Assembly: GCA_963718635.1 (NCBI GenBank)
Contig: OY970367.1
Span: 3,472,001-3,536,000, forward strand
Direction of reading: 5' to 3'
DNA: 64,000 bases
Origin: JAIOQJ01 sp963718635
GTDB lineage: Bacteria; Planctomycetota; Planctomycetia; Gemmatales; Gemmataceae
Made by a program: the position numbers and the translations under genes. The notes beneath the pieces were generated by a model. It was given only the letters and a program-made list of their open reading frames with translations, did no database searches and had not been told where the DNA came from. Shown in pieces: positions 56,722-64,000 of the stretch (the stretch's first letter is position 1; the number at the start of each line of letters is the position of its first letter).

Positions 56722-57348
56722 ATGGGCCTTATGCAACACATCGTAGAAACCAGGGCTGTGCGTAGGGCAACAGCTGAATTCCGCCGACATGGGGGCTTGC
56801 TGCGCATGGCGGACGCAATCAAGGCCGGTATTCACCGCCGGACCCTTTATGCCATGCGCGACGCGGGCCAAGTTGAAGTCCTCACTCGCGGCCTCTACCG
56901 ATTGACCGATGCTCCGTCGCTCGGAAATCCCGACCTCGTCACCGTTGCGGCCAAGATCCCGCAAGGGGTCGTCTACCTAATCTCGGCGCTGGCGTTACAC
57001 GACATGACCACGCAAATACCGCACGAAGTCTGCATCGCCGTTCCCCGCAACAGCGAACCCCCGCGTCTGAATTACCCGCCGATTCGTGTTGTGCGACTAA
57101 GCAAAGCCCCTTACGAGGCCGGAATTGAGGCACATCAACTCGATGGTATCGGGGTGAAGGTGTATTCCCGCGAAAAGACGCTCGCCGACTGTTTTAAGCA
57201 CCGGAACCAAATAGGCCTCGACACCGTTCTGGAAGCGGTCCGCATGTACAAAGTGCAAGGGAATATCGATGTCGAGGCAATCGTGCGCTTTGCCGCAGTC
57301 TGCCGCGTTTCCCGCATCGCCTGGCCTTATTTGGAGGCGCTGCTGTGA
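56722..57348 (+). CDS. abiEi: AbiEi-family antitoxin of a type IV toxin-antitoxin system
   Basis: About 208 residues from ATG 56722 (ATG 56731 also possible). N-terminal winged helix-turn-helix (MADAIKAGIHRRTLYAMRDA) followed by the AbiEi core LTRGLYRLTDAPSLGNPDLV and SREKTLADCFKHRNQIGLDT. It represses its own promoter and neutralises AbiEii by a mechanism that does not require stable complex formation in characterised members. Stop overlaps the GTG start of the toxin gene. Confidence 0.9.
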   Translation: MGLMQHIVETRAVRRATAEFRRHGGLLRMADAIKAGIHRRTLYAMRDAGQVEVLTRGLYRLTDAPSLGNPDLVTVAAKIPQGVVYLISALALHDMTTQIPHEVCIAVPRNSEPPRLNYPPIRVVRLSKAPYEAGIEAHQLDGIGVKVYSREKTLADCFKHRNQIGLDTVLEAVRMYKVQGNIDVEAIVRFAAVCRVSRIAWPYLEALL

Positions 57349-58253
57349 CGAAAAACCTGCCTGCTTCGGTTCGCCAGCGACTGACCAACAAGGCGAAAGA
57401 AACCAACAGGCCTTTTCAAGAACTACTCCAGTATTTTGCAATGGAGCGGTTTCTTTATCGTCTCAGCCGATCAAACCACGCCGACAAGTTCATTCTCAAA
57501 GGCGCACTGATGTTCGCGACTTGGGGCGGGCCAACGACTCGACTCACAAGAGACATTGACCTGCTTGCCCACATGGATAACTCAGTCGAGGCGGTAGTAG
57601 CGGTGACGCGCGAGGTTTGTGCCGAACCTGTTGAACCCGACGGACTGGTCTTCGACATAGAAAGTGTAGTGGGCACGGCCATCACGCAAGATGCGGACAA
57701 CTCAGGCGTGCGTGTAACTTTTCTGGGAAAGCTGCAAAACGCTCGGATATCGATGCAGATTGATATGGGTTTCGGTGACGTTGTCACGCCCGTGGCGATA
57801 ATGATTTCGTATCCGGTGCTGCTCGAATTGCCGGCTCCGAGACTTCTGGGCTATACCCGCGAGACGGTTGTGGCTGAGAAGTTCGAAGCCATGACGAAGC
57901 TCGGTTTGCTCAATAGCAGGATGAAGGACTTTTACGACCTCTGGCTATTGTCGCGGCAGTTTGACTTTGATGGCGCGATGTTGGCCAGTGCCATCGAGAG
58001 AACATTCACCAATCGGAAGACACCAGTCGTATCGCTTCCGACAGCACTAACGCGGAAATTCGGAAGCGACACTTCAAAGCAAGCGCAATGGCAGGCGTTC
58101 TTGCGGAAATCCAAACTGGGCGATGTACCGACGACATTGCAGGCCATGATCGACGATCTGGCGCCGTTTATCACGCCGGTCGCTGAAGTGCTCGAAAGTC
58201 GATCAGCCTTCAATTCGCGATGGAATGCGCGTGGCCCGTGGCGGTTGTTTTGA
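57345..58253 (+). CDS. abiEii: AbiEii-family nucleotidyltransferase toxin
   Basis: About 302 residues, starting GTG 57345 in the overlap GTGA. DNA polymerase beta-like nucleotidyltransferase core: ILKGALMFATWGGPTTRLTR then DIDLL (the GG...T.DIDL catalytic pattern near residue 70), KFEAMTKLGLLNSRMKDFYD (near 180-200, including the essential Lys region and RxKDxYD). Members of this family give phage resistance by abortive infection or modify tRNA. Intact. Confidence 0.92.
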   Translation: MTKNLPASVRQRLTNKAKETNRPFQELLQYFAMERFLYRLSRSNHADKFILKGALMFATWGGPTTRLTRDIDLLAHMDNSVEAVVAVTREVCAEPVEPDGLVFDIESVVGTAITQDADNSGVRVTFLGKLQNARISMQIDMGFGDVVTPVAIMISYPVLLELPAPRLLGYTRETVVAEKFEAMTKLGLLNSRMKDFYDLWLLSRQFDFDGAMLASAIERTFTNRKTPVVSLPTALTRKFGSDTSKQAQWQAFLRKSKLGDVPTTLQAMIDDLAPFITPVAEVLESRSAFNSRWNARGPWRLF

Positions 58254-58494
58254 TCCGTCAATCTCAAGAATCAATACATCACCACAACAATAGCAACCCG
58301 AATTCTAAATCGGATTTCCAGCCACGAGCTTATGGCAGACAAGTTCGATAAATGTTACTCCCACAAACCCGTATTGCCCAAAATAGGCAGTTGTGGTTAG
58401 GGTGGAGAGTTAGGACTCTCCGCTGGCGGCGGTTGACGGTTGACAGGACGTTGCCGTGTCGTTGCCTGCCTTATCTCATCCATTTGGAGGGGTC
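58254..58494. other. 241-base gap after the toxin gene
   Basis: Begins just after the AbiEii stop. No hairpin typical of a terminator with a T-run was found. A TGGAGGGG ribosome site ends the gap. Confidence 0.4.
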
Positions 58495-59469
58495 ATGCTT
58501 CGCTTTCACTCTCTCCGTCCTGCTTCTCAGGCATACGCTGTTTGCGTGTTCGTTCTCGGGTTGTTTGTTTGCTGGGCATCCACGGCTTGGGCGGACCAGC
58601 CTCGCAAATCCGGGGAAGACCCCGTTTCTAAAGATGGGAAGGTGGGCGATGCGCAGATGGAAGTCCGCTTCACTGATAACAGCGTTTTGAAGATGACCCT
58701 GCGCGAAGAGCGGATTGAGTTCATCACGGAATACGGCAAGCTCTATATCCCGCTCGCTGATGTACGCCGTATCGAATTGGGCAGACGCATTCCGGAAGAA
58801 GTGGCGAAAAAGGTCAATACAGCGCTGGCGGAGCTCGGCAACAATAACTATCGACGCCGGGAAGCGGCGATGGCTACGCTGCTCGCTTTTCGAGAGAAGG
58901 CCTTTCCCGCTGTTGAAAAGGCAACCAAGAATACCGATATGGAAGTCGCCAATCGGGCCGAAGAGTTGCTGAAGAAATTCCGCGACACCGTGCCCGCCGA
59001 ACTGCTGCAGGTTCGCGACTACGATGTCCTTCACACCGACACGTCGCGCATCGCCGGCCACATCGAAGCGACGAGTTTCAAAGCGAACACCGCCCAATTC
59101 GGTGAAGTCGCTCTGCGTTTGGCCGATGTATTCACGATGAGCGGACGAGGGATGGAAGCGGAGGCCGATTCGGCCAACGTCGTTGCGGCGCCGGTCAATC
59201 TTGTCCAATATCAAAACGAAATCGGCAAAACCTATACGTTTCGCGTGACCGGGAACCCCGGAGGTTCGGTCTGGGGCACGGACGTCTACACGACCGATAC
59301 CACGCTCGCGACGGCCGCCATCCATGCCGGACTATTGACGCCCGGCCAGACGGCCTCGATCAAGGTATCGATCGTCCCTTCGCCGCAAGTCTTCATCGGC
59401 ACGACCCGCAATGGCATCACCAGCGCCGGCTATAGCCAATACCCGGCCGCCTTTCGAATGAGCCGGTAA
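58495..59469 (+). CDS. Secreted LCCL-domain protein with a HEAT-like middle
   Basis: About 324 residues from ATG 58495 (TTTGGAGGGG ribosome site), signal peptide MLRFHSLRPASQAYAVCVFV. A small N-terminal beta domain (MEVRFTDNSVLKMTLREERI), a short alpha-helical/HEAT-like segment (ELGNNNYRRREAAMATLLAF), and a C-terminal LCCL-like domain from about residue 240: GSVWGTDVYTTDTTLATAAI, then GITSAGYSQYPAAFRM. LCCL domains are mostly eukaryotic and bind lipids or glycans; planctomycetes have several. Confidence 0.8.
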   Translation: MLRFHSLRPASQAYAVCVFVLGLFVCWASTAWADQPRKSGEDPVSKDGKVGDAQMEVRFTDNSVLKMTLREERIEFITEYGKLYIPLADVRRIELGRRIPEEVAKKVNTALAELGNNNYRRREAAMATLLAFREKAFPAVEKATKNTDMEVANRAEELLKKFRDTVPAELLQVRDYDVLHTDTSRIAGHIEATSFKANTAQFGEVALRLADVFTMSGRGMEAEADSANVVAAPVNLVQYQNEIGKTYTFRVTGNPGGSVWGTDVYTTDTTLATAAIHAGLLTPGQTASIKVSIVPSPQVFIGTTRNGITSAGYSQYPAAFRMSR

Positions 59470-59494
59470 AAGGCGCTGACCAAAGCAGTCGATT

Positions 59495-59554
59495 GGCGAG
59501 CCGGGAGCGTGAGTCATTGGAGAAATCTCCGGTCTCTCACGCTCCCGGCTCGCC
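59495..59554. repeat. GGCGAGCCGGGAGCGTGAG hairpin, copy 3
   Basis: GGCGAGCCGGGAGCGTGAG paired with CTCACGCTCCCGGCTCGCC around a short core. Both arms carry a shared change (GAGTCATT / GGTCTCTC region) compared with copy 1. It sits between two convergent genes and could end transcription of both. Confidence 0.9.
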
Positions 59555-59564
59555 AAAACCTGTT

Positions 59565-60335
59565 TCACTCCTTCTTCTCATCGGGCTTTTTGCCGATAAT
59601 CGGCTTAATTTCGCGGATCCAGATGTTGCGGAACTGCACCGGGTTGCCGTGAAACTGAAGGCCGATCGGCATCTTCTCCGCATGCTTTTCGTATTTCGGC
59701 GGCTGATCGTAATGGGTGCTGCCGAGGAGCTCGAACCGGTTCTGCACCAGGACGCCATTGTGCAATAGGGTGACCACGGCCGGGCGCGAGAGCGTGCCAT
59801 CGTCTTCGAAGCGCGGCCCTTCCCAGATCACATCGTACGTCTGCCATTCGCCCGGCTTGCGCGAGGCGTTCACCATCGGCGGCGTCTCTTTATATATGCT
59901 GGCGCACTGACCATCAAAGTAGGTCGGGTTCTTCCACGAATCGAGAATCTGGATCTCGTACTTAGTCATCATGAAGATGCCGCTGTTGCCGCGCCCTTGG
60001 CCGTCGCCTACTACTTTTTCGGGCGTTGCGAATTCAAGGTGGAATTGGCAATCGCCGAACGAATCATTGGTCGAGATGGCCTTAGTCTTTGAAATCGCAT
60101 AACCGTCTTTAATCTCCCAGGCGTCACCCCCTTTCCACTTCGACAGATCCTTGCCATCGAACAGCACCACGGCATCGCTCGGCGGCCCGCCGAGCGGACC
60201 CGGATCGACCACGGCCGGCTCGGGCCAAACGATCCCGCTCTTGTATTCGCGGTCCGCGACTGCGTGCAAAGTCGTCGCGGCGAAGTATACTGCCAAGCCG
60301 CTGACAGCTAGTAAGGAAATTCGAATGATGCGCAT
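59565..60335 (-). CDS. DUF1080 (3-keto-disaccharide hydrolase-like) secreted protein
   Basis: About 256 residues with a signal peptide (MRIIRISLLAVSGLAVYFAA). The DUF1080 jelly-roll core is clear: LFDGKDLSKWKGGDAWEIKD near residue 60, FGDCQFHLEFATP near 95, GNSGIFMMTKYEIQILDSW near 118, and GLQFHGNPVQFRNIWIREIK at the end. These secreted domains are abundant in planctomycetes and hydrolyse oxidised sugars or glycosides. Converges with the LCCL gene. Confidence 0.9.
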   Translation of the reverse strand: MRIIRISLLAVSGLAVYFAATTLHAVADREYKSGIVWPEPAVVDPGPLGGPPSDAVVLFDGKDLSKWKGGDAWEIKDGYAISKTKAISTNDSFGDCQFHLEFATPEKVVGDGQGRGNSGIFMMTKYEIQILDSWKNPTYFDGQCASIYKETPPMVNASRKPGEWQTYDVIWEGPRFEDDGTLSRPAVVTLLHNGVLVQNRFELLGSTHYDQPPKYEKHAEKMPIGLQFHGNPVQFRNIWIREIKPIIGKKPDEKKE

Positions 60336-60687
60336 TGATTGACTCTCAACGAAGAGTTAGAGGAGGGTTGATCTCAATTGTGACGAAAGTGGATCGATTA
60401 GGCAAGCGTTCCTACCCTCCCCCCGGCTTTGCGGGGGGAGGGCAGGGTGGGGGGAAAGGCTGCGCCTGCGAAGGCATTCGTTTATGGGCAAGGCGCCTCG
60501 GCCCCCACCCTGCCCTCCCCCTGCAAAGCCAGGGGGAGGGTAAGACGAGTGCCGTGCTCGTTTCGTGTATTTGCCAGAATCCATTGGCGCACTATGGAAC
60601 GCTAAAAGTATCCCGATTGACGATGCAAGCGACTTAAAATATTGTCCGGCCGCCCCGGATGCAAAAGTCTAACCTTGAAGAGCGCAC
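60336..60687. other. 352-base intergenic region holding the hairpin pair
   Basis: Between divergent genes (DUF1080 hydrolase and PEP-CTERM protein). Apart from the paired hairpins no feature is seen. Confidence 0.5.
60411..60543. repeat. Paired CCCTCCCCCCGGCTTTGCGG hairpin units
   Basis: Two oppositely oriented copies (60411-60450 and 60500-60543) separated by about 50 bases, giving both small hairpins and one large stem. Single copies are at 36967 and 46348. Confidence 0.8.
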
Positions 60688-61287
60688 ATGAAACTGAAAG
60701 CAACTCTCCAGCGGCATTTTCTGGCCATGTTCACACTCTGGTTATTATCCGAAGGCACTGCAACAGCAGGGCTCATCCCCTGGACGTTTCGCAGCGATAT
60801 CGGCCCGGTGGCCGTAAGCACCGATCTGTTGCCGCCGGCCGGAGGTCATGGAACCCTGACATTCACTCCGGCGCCATCAACCGTGGAAACCGGGTCGAAT
60901 CCAATTCAAGTCATTCGTGGCTCATCGTTCCAAATCATTGAACCGGGAAATGGCGACTACATCATCCGCAATGAGATTACGGGCGTGAATGTGACCATTA
61001 CCGATAAGGCATCGGGAAAAAGCGCGAATATCGGCTGGGGCATCCAAGTCAGCGGCGTCCCTGATGCACCGACAATCGATCTATTGAATGCCGATCCCTG
61101 GAAATTCGATTTAGGGAAAGATCATTACACCGTCACGCCAACAAGTGGTACGACGGCATCGGTTGAAGTCACCGGCGTTGCAACTGTCGCAACCCCCGAA
61201 CCGGCCACGCTGGCGCTGGCAGCGCTGGGACTTGCTGGTTATGCGGCGTCGGGTTTTCGTCGGCGGCGAAGGGGAATCGGCAGTTGA
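60688..61287 (+). CDS. PEP-CTERM surface protein
   Basis: About 199 residues: signal peptide (MKLKATLQRHFLAMFTLWLL), a Ser/Thr-rich mature domain of beta strands (DYIIRNEITGVNVTITDKAS), and a C-terminal sorting signal TPEPATLALAALGLAGYAAS plus FRRRRR. The PEP motif and basic tail mark it for exosortase-dependent sorting. No exosortase is in the window. Confidence 0.85.
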   Translation: MKLKATLQRHFLAMFTLWLLSEGTATAGLIPWTFRSDIGPVAVSTDLLPPAGGHGTLTFTPAPSTVETGSNPIQVIRGSSFQIIEPGNGDYIIRNEITGVNVTITDKASGKSANIGWGIQVSGVPDAPTIDLLNADPWKFDLGKDHYTVTPTSGTTASVEVTGVATVATPEPATLALAALGLAGYAASGFRRRRRGIGS

Positions 61288-61382
61288 TGTTTAGCGCTCG
61301 GAATGGCGATTGAGCCGCCACAAAAGACCTGGGTCCTATCATCGACACATTGAATCGATACTATTGTTGGGTGCGCCAACCT

Positions 61383-61460
61383 ATTCTGGCGAGCGGCGCG
61401 GCGTAAGCCCGCCGTGGTTCTGGACACACGGCGGGCTTACGCCGCGCCGCTCGCCAGAAT
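61383..61460. repeat. 34-bp-arm perfect palindrome
   Basis: The arms begin ATTCTGGCGAGCGGCGCGGC and end GCCGTG, with a 10-base loop. No mismatch in 34 bp. A further weaker match extends outward (GGTGCGCCAAC / GTTGGTGCACC). Lies between the PEP-CTERM gene and marR. Confidence 0.9.
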
Positions 61461-61491
61461 TGCCAGAAGGTGTTGGTGCACCACTATTCTT

Positions 61492-61931
61492 TCAGCCGCA
61501 ACTATTGTTCTGCTCGTTGATCAAATCTCGCAACTTCTTGAGAATGCGAAAGAGATGTTGGCGATCGGCGCTTGAGAGGTGCTCATAGATTGCGGTGACG
61601 GCGGCGTGGTTGGCCAAGGCGCTTTCTTTGCAAACCTGCGCCCTTCCGTCGTGAGTCGGATCATGGTGATCCGTCGGTCCTCCGGATGCGGCAGACGCAC
61701 GAGTAGGCCTTCGGACTCAAGGCCGTCCACCAACTTCGTCACGCTGCGAGGCGTGACCGACAAGTGGGCGCTCAGATCGACCATCTTGCAACTTCCGTGG
61801 CATTGCAATGTCATCAGCAAGCGGGCCCGCGCCGGAGTGGTCCCGGCACGCTCCATTTCTCCGCAGATCTTGCGGGTATACGCCTTGCCGAATTCGGCCA
61901 TCAGAGATGCAAGGTCTTCGGGTTGAATCAT
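61492..61931 (-). CDS. MarR-family transcription regulator (one frameshift)
   Basis: About 146 residues after restoring one base near 61617; as read it would end in an unnatural tail. Winged-helix core TPARARLLMTLQCHGSCKMV, recognition helix region SVTPRSVTKLVDGLESEGLL, wing RLPHPEDRRITMIRLTTEGR, then after repair LANHAAVTAIYEHLSSADRQ and a C-terminal dimerisation helix ending CG and TGA 61492-61494. Divergent from the PQQ-propeller gene. The shared promoter carries a clear inverted repeat that this regulator is expected to bind. Confidence 0.88.
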
Positions 61932-61957
61932 TGCGTTTTACAGCGGCAGGATCGTTC

Positions 61958-62010
61958 TTGACAACTAATGTACTAGGCCATATTATACTAGTACACGTTT
62001 ATCTTTTCAA
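61958..62010. promoter_or_regulatory. Overlapping divergent promoters with one shared -10 region and operator
   Basis: Plus strand: TTGACA (61958-61963), 17 bases, TATTAT (61981-61986). Minus strand: TTGAAA (62010-62005), 17 bases, TATAAT (61987-61982). The two -10 boxes overlap almost completely. A perfect inverted repeat TGTACTAG (61969-61976) and CTAGTACA (61988-61995), 11 bases apart, brackets them, so binding by the MarR protein would block both promoters. Confidence 0.8.
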
Positions 62011-62041
62011 GGCAGGATAGATCTCATTCAAGGAGTGTCCC

Positions 62042-63815
62042 ATGCACGACGAGACATCGCAAGTCCAATCCATCCCCGTGGCGGCGCCGCGCTCGCGGCT
62101 GCGATTATGGCCCGCGCTGGTTCTCGCGAGTCTGGTCGTCATCGCGCGCGTTTACGCTACAAACGGGGAGTTTTCGCCGAATAAGTTTTTCATCGGCATG
62201 ATGGTCGTGCCTATGGTCGCGGCGCTGGGGCTTCTGCTATGGTGGTCGTTCGCAAGCCGAACACGGCGTTCGGATCGCTTCCTCGTTGTCAGCACGCTTC
62301 TGGCGGTGGCCGCAGCAACAGTCGTCATCGCGGGACATCATTTTCCGCCGATAACTTTGATTCTTTACGCGCTGCCTTTTATCGCCTTAATGTGGCCGGT
62401 CTGGCTGCTGCTGACGCCGATGCTGAACTGGCCTGTCCGTCGTGCGGGAATTCTCGCCATTTTCCTTGCCGTCGGAACGGTTTGCTGCATGCTGCGGGTT
62501 GATGGAACGGACGGAGAGTTCAATCCGGAATTCAACTTTCGTTGGACCCCCACGGCCGAGCAGCAACTCCTTGCGGAACTGAATACCGCTGGAAAGCCAG
62601 CCGGCGATGCCAATGCACAGGCGATGACGGCGGAGTTGAAGGAACGGCCAGGCGATTGGCCGGGATTTCGCGGTGCAAACCGGGATGGCCACCTCGTTGG
62701 CGTCAAGCTGAAGACCGATTGGGCAAACTCGCCGCCGAAAGAGTTGTGGAAACATCGCATTGGTCCTGGCTGGTCGTCCTTTGCGGTGATTGCGGATCGG
62801 ATTTTCACCCAGGAACAGCGCGGCGACGAAGAACTCGTGGTCTGTTACGATGCGACGACCGGCGTGGAAGTCTGGTCGCACCGCGACGCCACTCGCTTTA
62901 CGGAAGTCGTAGCCGGGCCGGGCCCGCGGGACGCCTACGTTTCATGCCGGGAAGCTGTACGCGCTTGGGGCGAACGGCAAACTGAATTGTCTGCAGGCGA
63001 ACAACGGCAAAGAGATCTGGTCGCGCGACGTTGCCGCCGAGACCGGCGCGCCGGTTCCTCAATGGGGGTTTTCGAGTTCACCGTTAGTCTCGCAAGGTTT
63101 GGTGTCGGTGTTTGCGGGCGCGCCGAACGGCAAGACGCTCATCGCCTTCAACGCGGATAGCGGAGAAGTCGCCTGGACGGCCGGCAAGGGATCGCTGAGC
63201 TATTCCTCGCCGCAGTCGATCAAAATGTTGGGTACGGAGCAGTTGTTGATCAACACCGACGCCGGCATGGCGGCATTCGACCCCGCCACCGGCAAAGAAT
63301 TATGGGCGCACGAATGGCCGGCGCCCAACGTCGCCCGCGTGGTTCAACCGACTGTTGTCGGGACGCACGATTTGCTCATTGGCACCGGCATGGGAGTCGG
63401 CACCCGCAAGATTGAAATAAGCCGGGAAGGGGGCGATTGGCAGACGAAGGAACAGTGGACGACGCGCGCGATCAAGCCCTATTACAACGACCTCGTCGTT
63501 TTCGACGACCATCTTTATGGTTTTGACGGCAGCTTCCTGGTTTGCGTCAGCCTTAAGGACGGAAGCGGCCAATGGCGCGAGCGCGGCTACGGCAACGGGC
63601 AGCTGATCTTGATCGCCGATCAAGGACTGCTGCTTATCCTTTCCGAAAAAGGCGACGTGGCGCTGGTGAAAGCCCAACCGGAAAAACTCGAAGAACTCTG
63701 TCGATTCAAAGCCATCGACGGCAAAACGTGGAACCACCCGGTTGTATCCCATGGGAAACTGTTCGTGCGCAACGGCGAAAAAATCGCTTGCTTCCAACTC
63801 CCGATGGCGGATTGA
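62042..63815 (+). CDS. Membrane-anchored PQQ-like beta-propeller protein (frame-shifted)
   Basis: Start ATG 62042 with AAGGAG upstream. About four membrane helices (residues 20-150: LRLWPALVLASLVVIARVYA, ILYALPFIALMWPVWLLLTP, AGILAIFLAVGTVCCMLRV), then a propeller of WD40/PQQ-like repeats outside the membrane (DWPGFRGANRDGH, VVCYDATTGVEVWSHRDATR, GKTLIAFNADSGEVAWTAGK, AFDPATGKELWAHEWP). A missing base near 62928 shifts the frame in the propeller; repaired, about 591 residues. Without dehydrogenase motifs it is more likely a binding or scaffold protein (BamB-like) than an alcohol dehydrogenase. Controlled by the divergent MarR regulator. Confidence 0.85.
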
Positions 63816-64000
63816 TGGGGTTATGGAGGCGACTCGAGCGGAATTGGACGAATCAAGGACAAAACAATGGGGGGCAACCGTCAATAGTAAATGTGCCTGT
63901 CCCCTTTGTTTTGTTCCTTCCCGGTTGCCCTAGCCGATCCGATGGGCTGGACGGGAAGGAGTTGCCGCAAGGGGTGGAAGGGATAAAAGACCGCCAGCCC
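63816..64000. repeat. Window-end region with a CAACCGTCAATAG repeat copy
   Basis: 63875-63908 repeats the CAACCGTCAATAG ... GTGCCTGTCCCCTTT unit of 31650-31690. The last about 90 bases show no recognisable gene. Confidence 0.6.

Noticed and set aside
58471..59325. 284-codon minus-strand open frame
   Set aside because: Mirror of the LCCL-protein gene.

Overview
The window looks like a chromosomal segment of a planctomycete (Planctomycetota, Pirellulales/Gemmatales type). The evidence is the gene content: DUF1080 secreted hydrolase, YXWGXW-repeat protein, LCCL-domain protein, PEP-CTERM protein, an XPB-type helicase, a Ser/Thr kinase with a C-terminal membrane anchor, PQQ-propeller membrane protein, many secreted proteins of unknown role, moderately high GC, and intergenic regions full of palindromic repeats. 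No rRNA, tRNA, CRISPR array, transposase or phage gene was found.

Layout. 1-7.6 kb (-): cyclic beta-glucan synthase (NdvB type), running off the left edge and broken by about five frame changes. 7.7-9.15 kb (+): a PD-(D/E)XK/Rpn-like protein whose C-terminal module is repeated twice more as separate small genes. 9.2-22.6 kb, mostly (+): the two halves of the glycine cleavage P-protein (gcvPB, gcvPA) lie about 9 kb apart with unrelated genes between them (metallopeptidase-like, PhnD-like binding protein, K+ channel, 2-hydroxyacid dehydrogenase, thioredoxin-TPR, phytase-like, STAS, LOG, transglutaminase-like), followed by a protein kinase. A structured orphan small RNA with its own terminator is predicted at 18.5-18.7 kb (-). 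23.2-31 kb, mostly (-): proline-rich YXWGXW protein, a ybeY / MFS-acyltransferase / DUF1025 operon, a YdjM-like membrane protein and a secreted protein with four internal repeats. 31.5-34.1 kb: a decayed island with a glycosyltransferase tail, a headless polymorphic toxin, its probable immunity gene and a dense repeat cluster. 34.1-47.8 kb (-): a Tad/Flp pilus locus in the order flp, flp, tadV, rcpC, rcpA, tadZ, tadA, tadB, tadC, lipoprotein, small membrane protein, AAA ATPase, TPR lipoprotein. 48.3-55.5 kb: secreted protein, ahcY, a DUF4351-like mini-gene, methyltransferase, enolase-superfamily protein and XPB helicase. 56-58.3 kb (+): small conserved protein and an AbiEi/AbiEii type IV toxin-antitoxin pair with a clear promoter and operator. 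58.5-64 kb: LCCL protein, DUF1080 hydrolase, PEP-CTERM protein, and a MarR regulator divergent from a membrane PQQ-propeller protein, with two promoters sharing one -10 region and one operator.

A caution for the reader: about 16 single-base frame changes interrupt otherwise well conserved genes (including ahcY, thioredoxin, tadB, rcpA). They look like assembly indels rather than biology. Coordinates for such genes span the whole repaired reading frame.

The most interesting items are the headless toxin/immunity island, the tandem detached C-terminal modules, the orphan small RNA, the shared divergent promoter of the MarR/PQQ pair, the covarying palindrome family and the four-repeat secreted protein.
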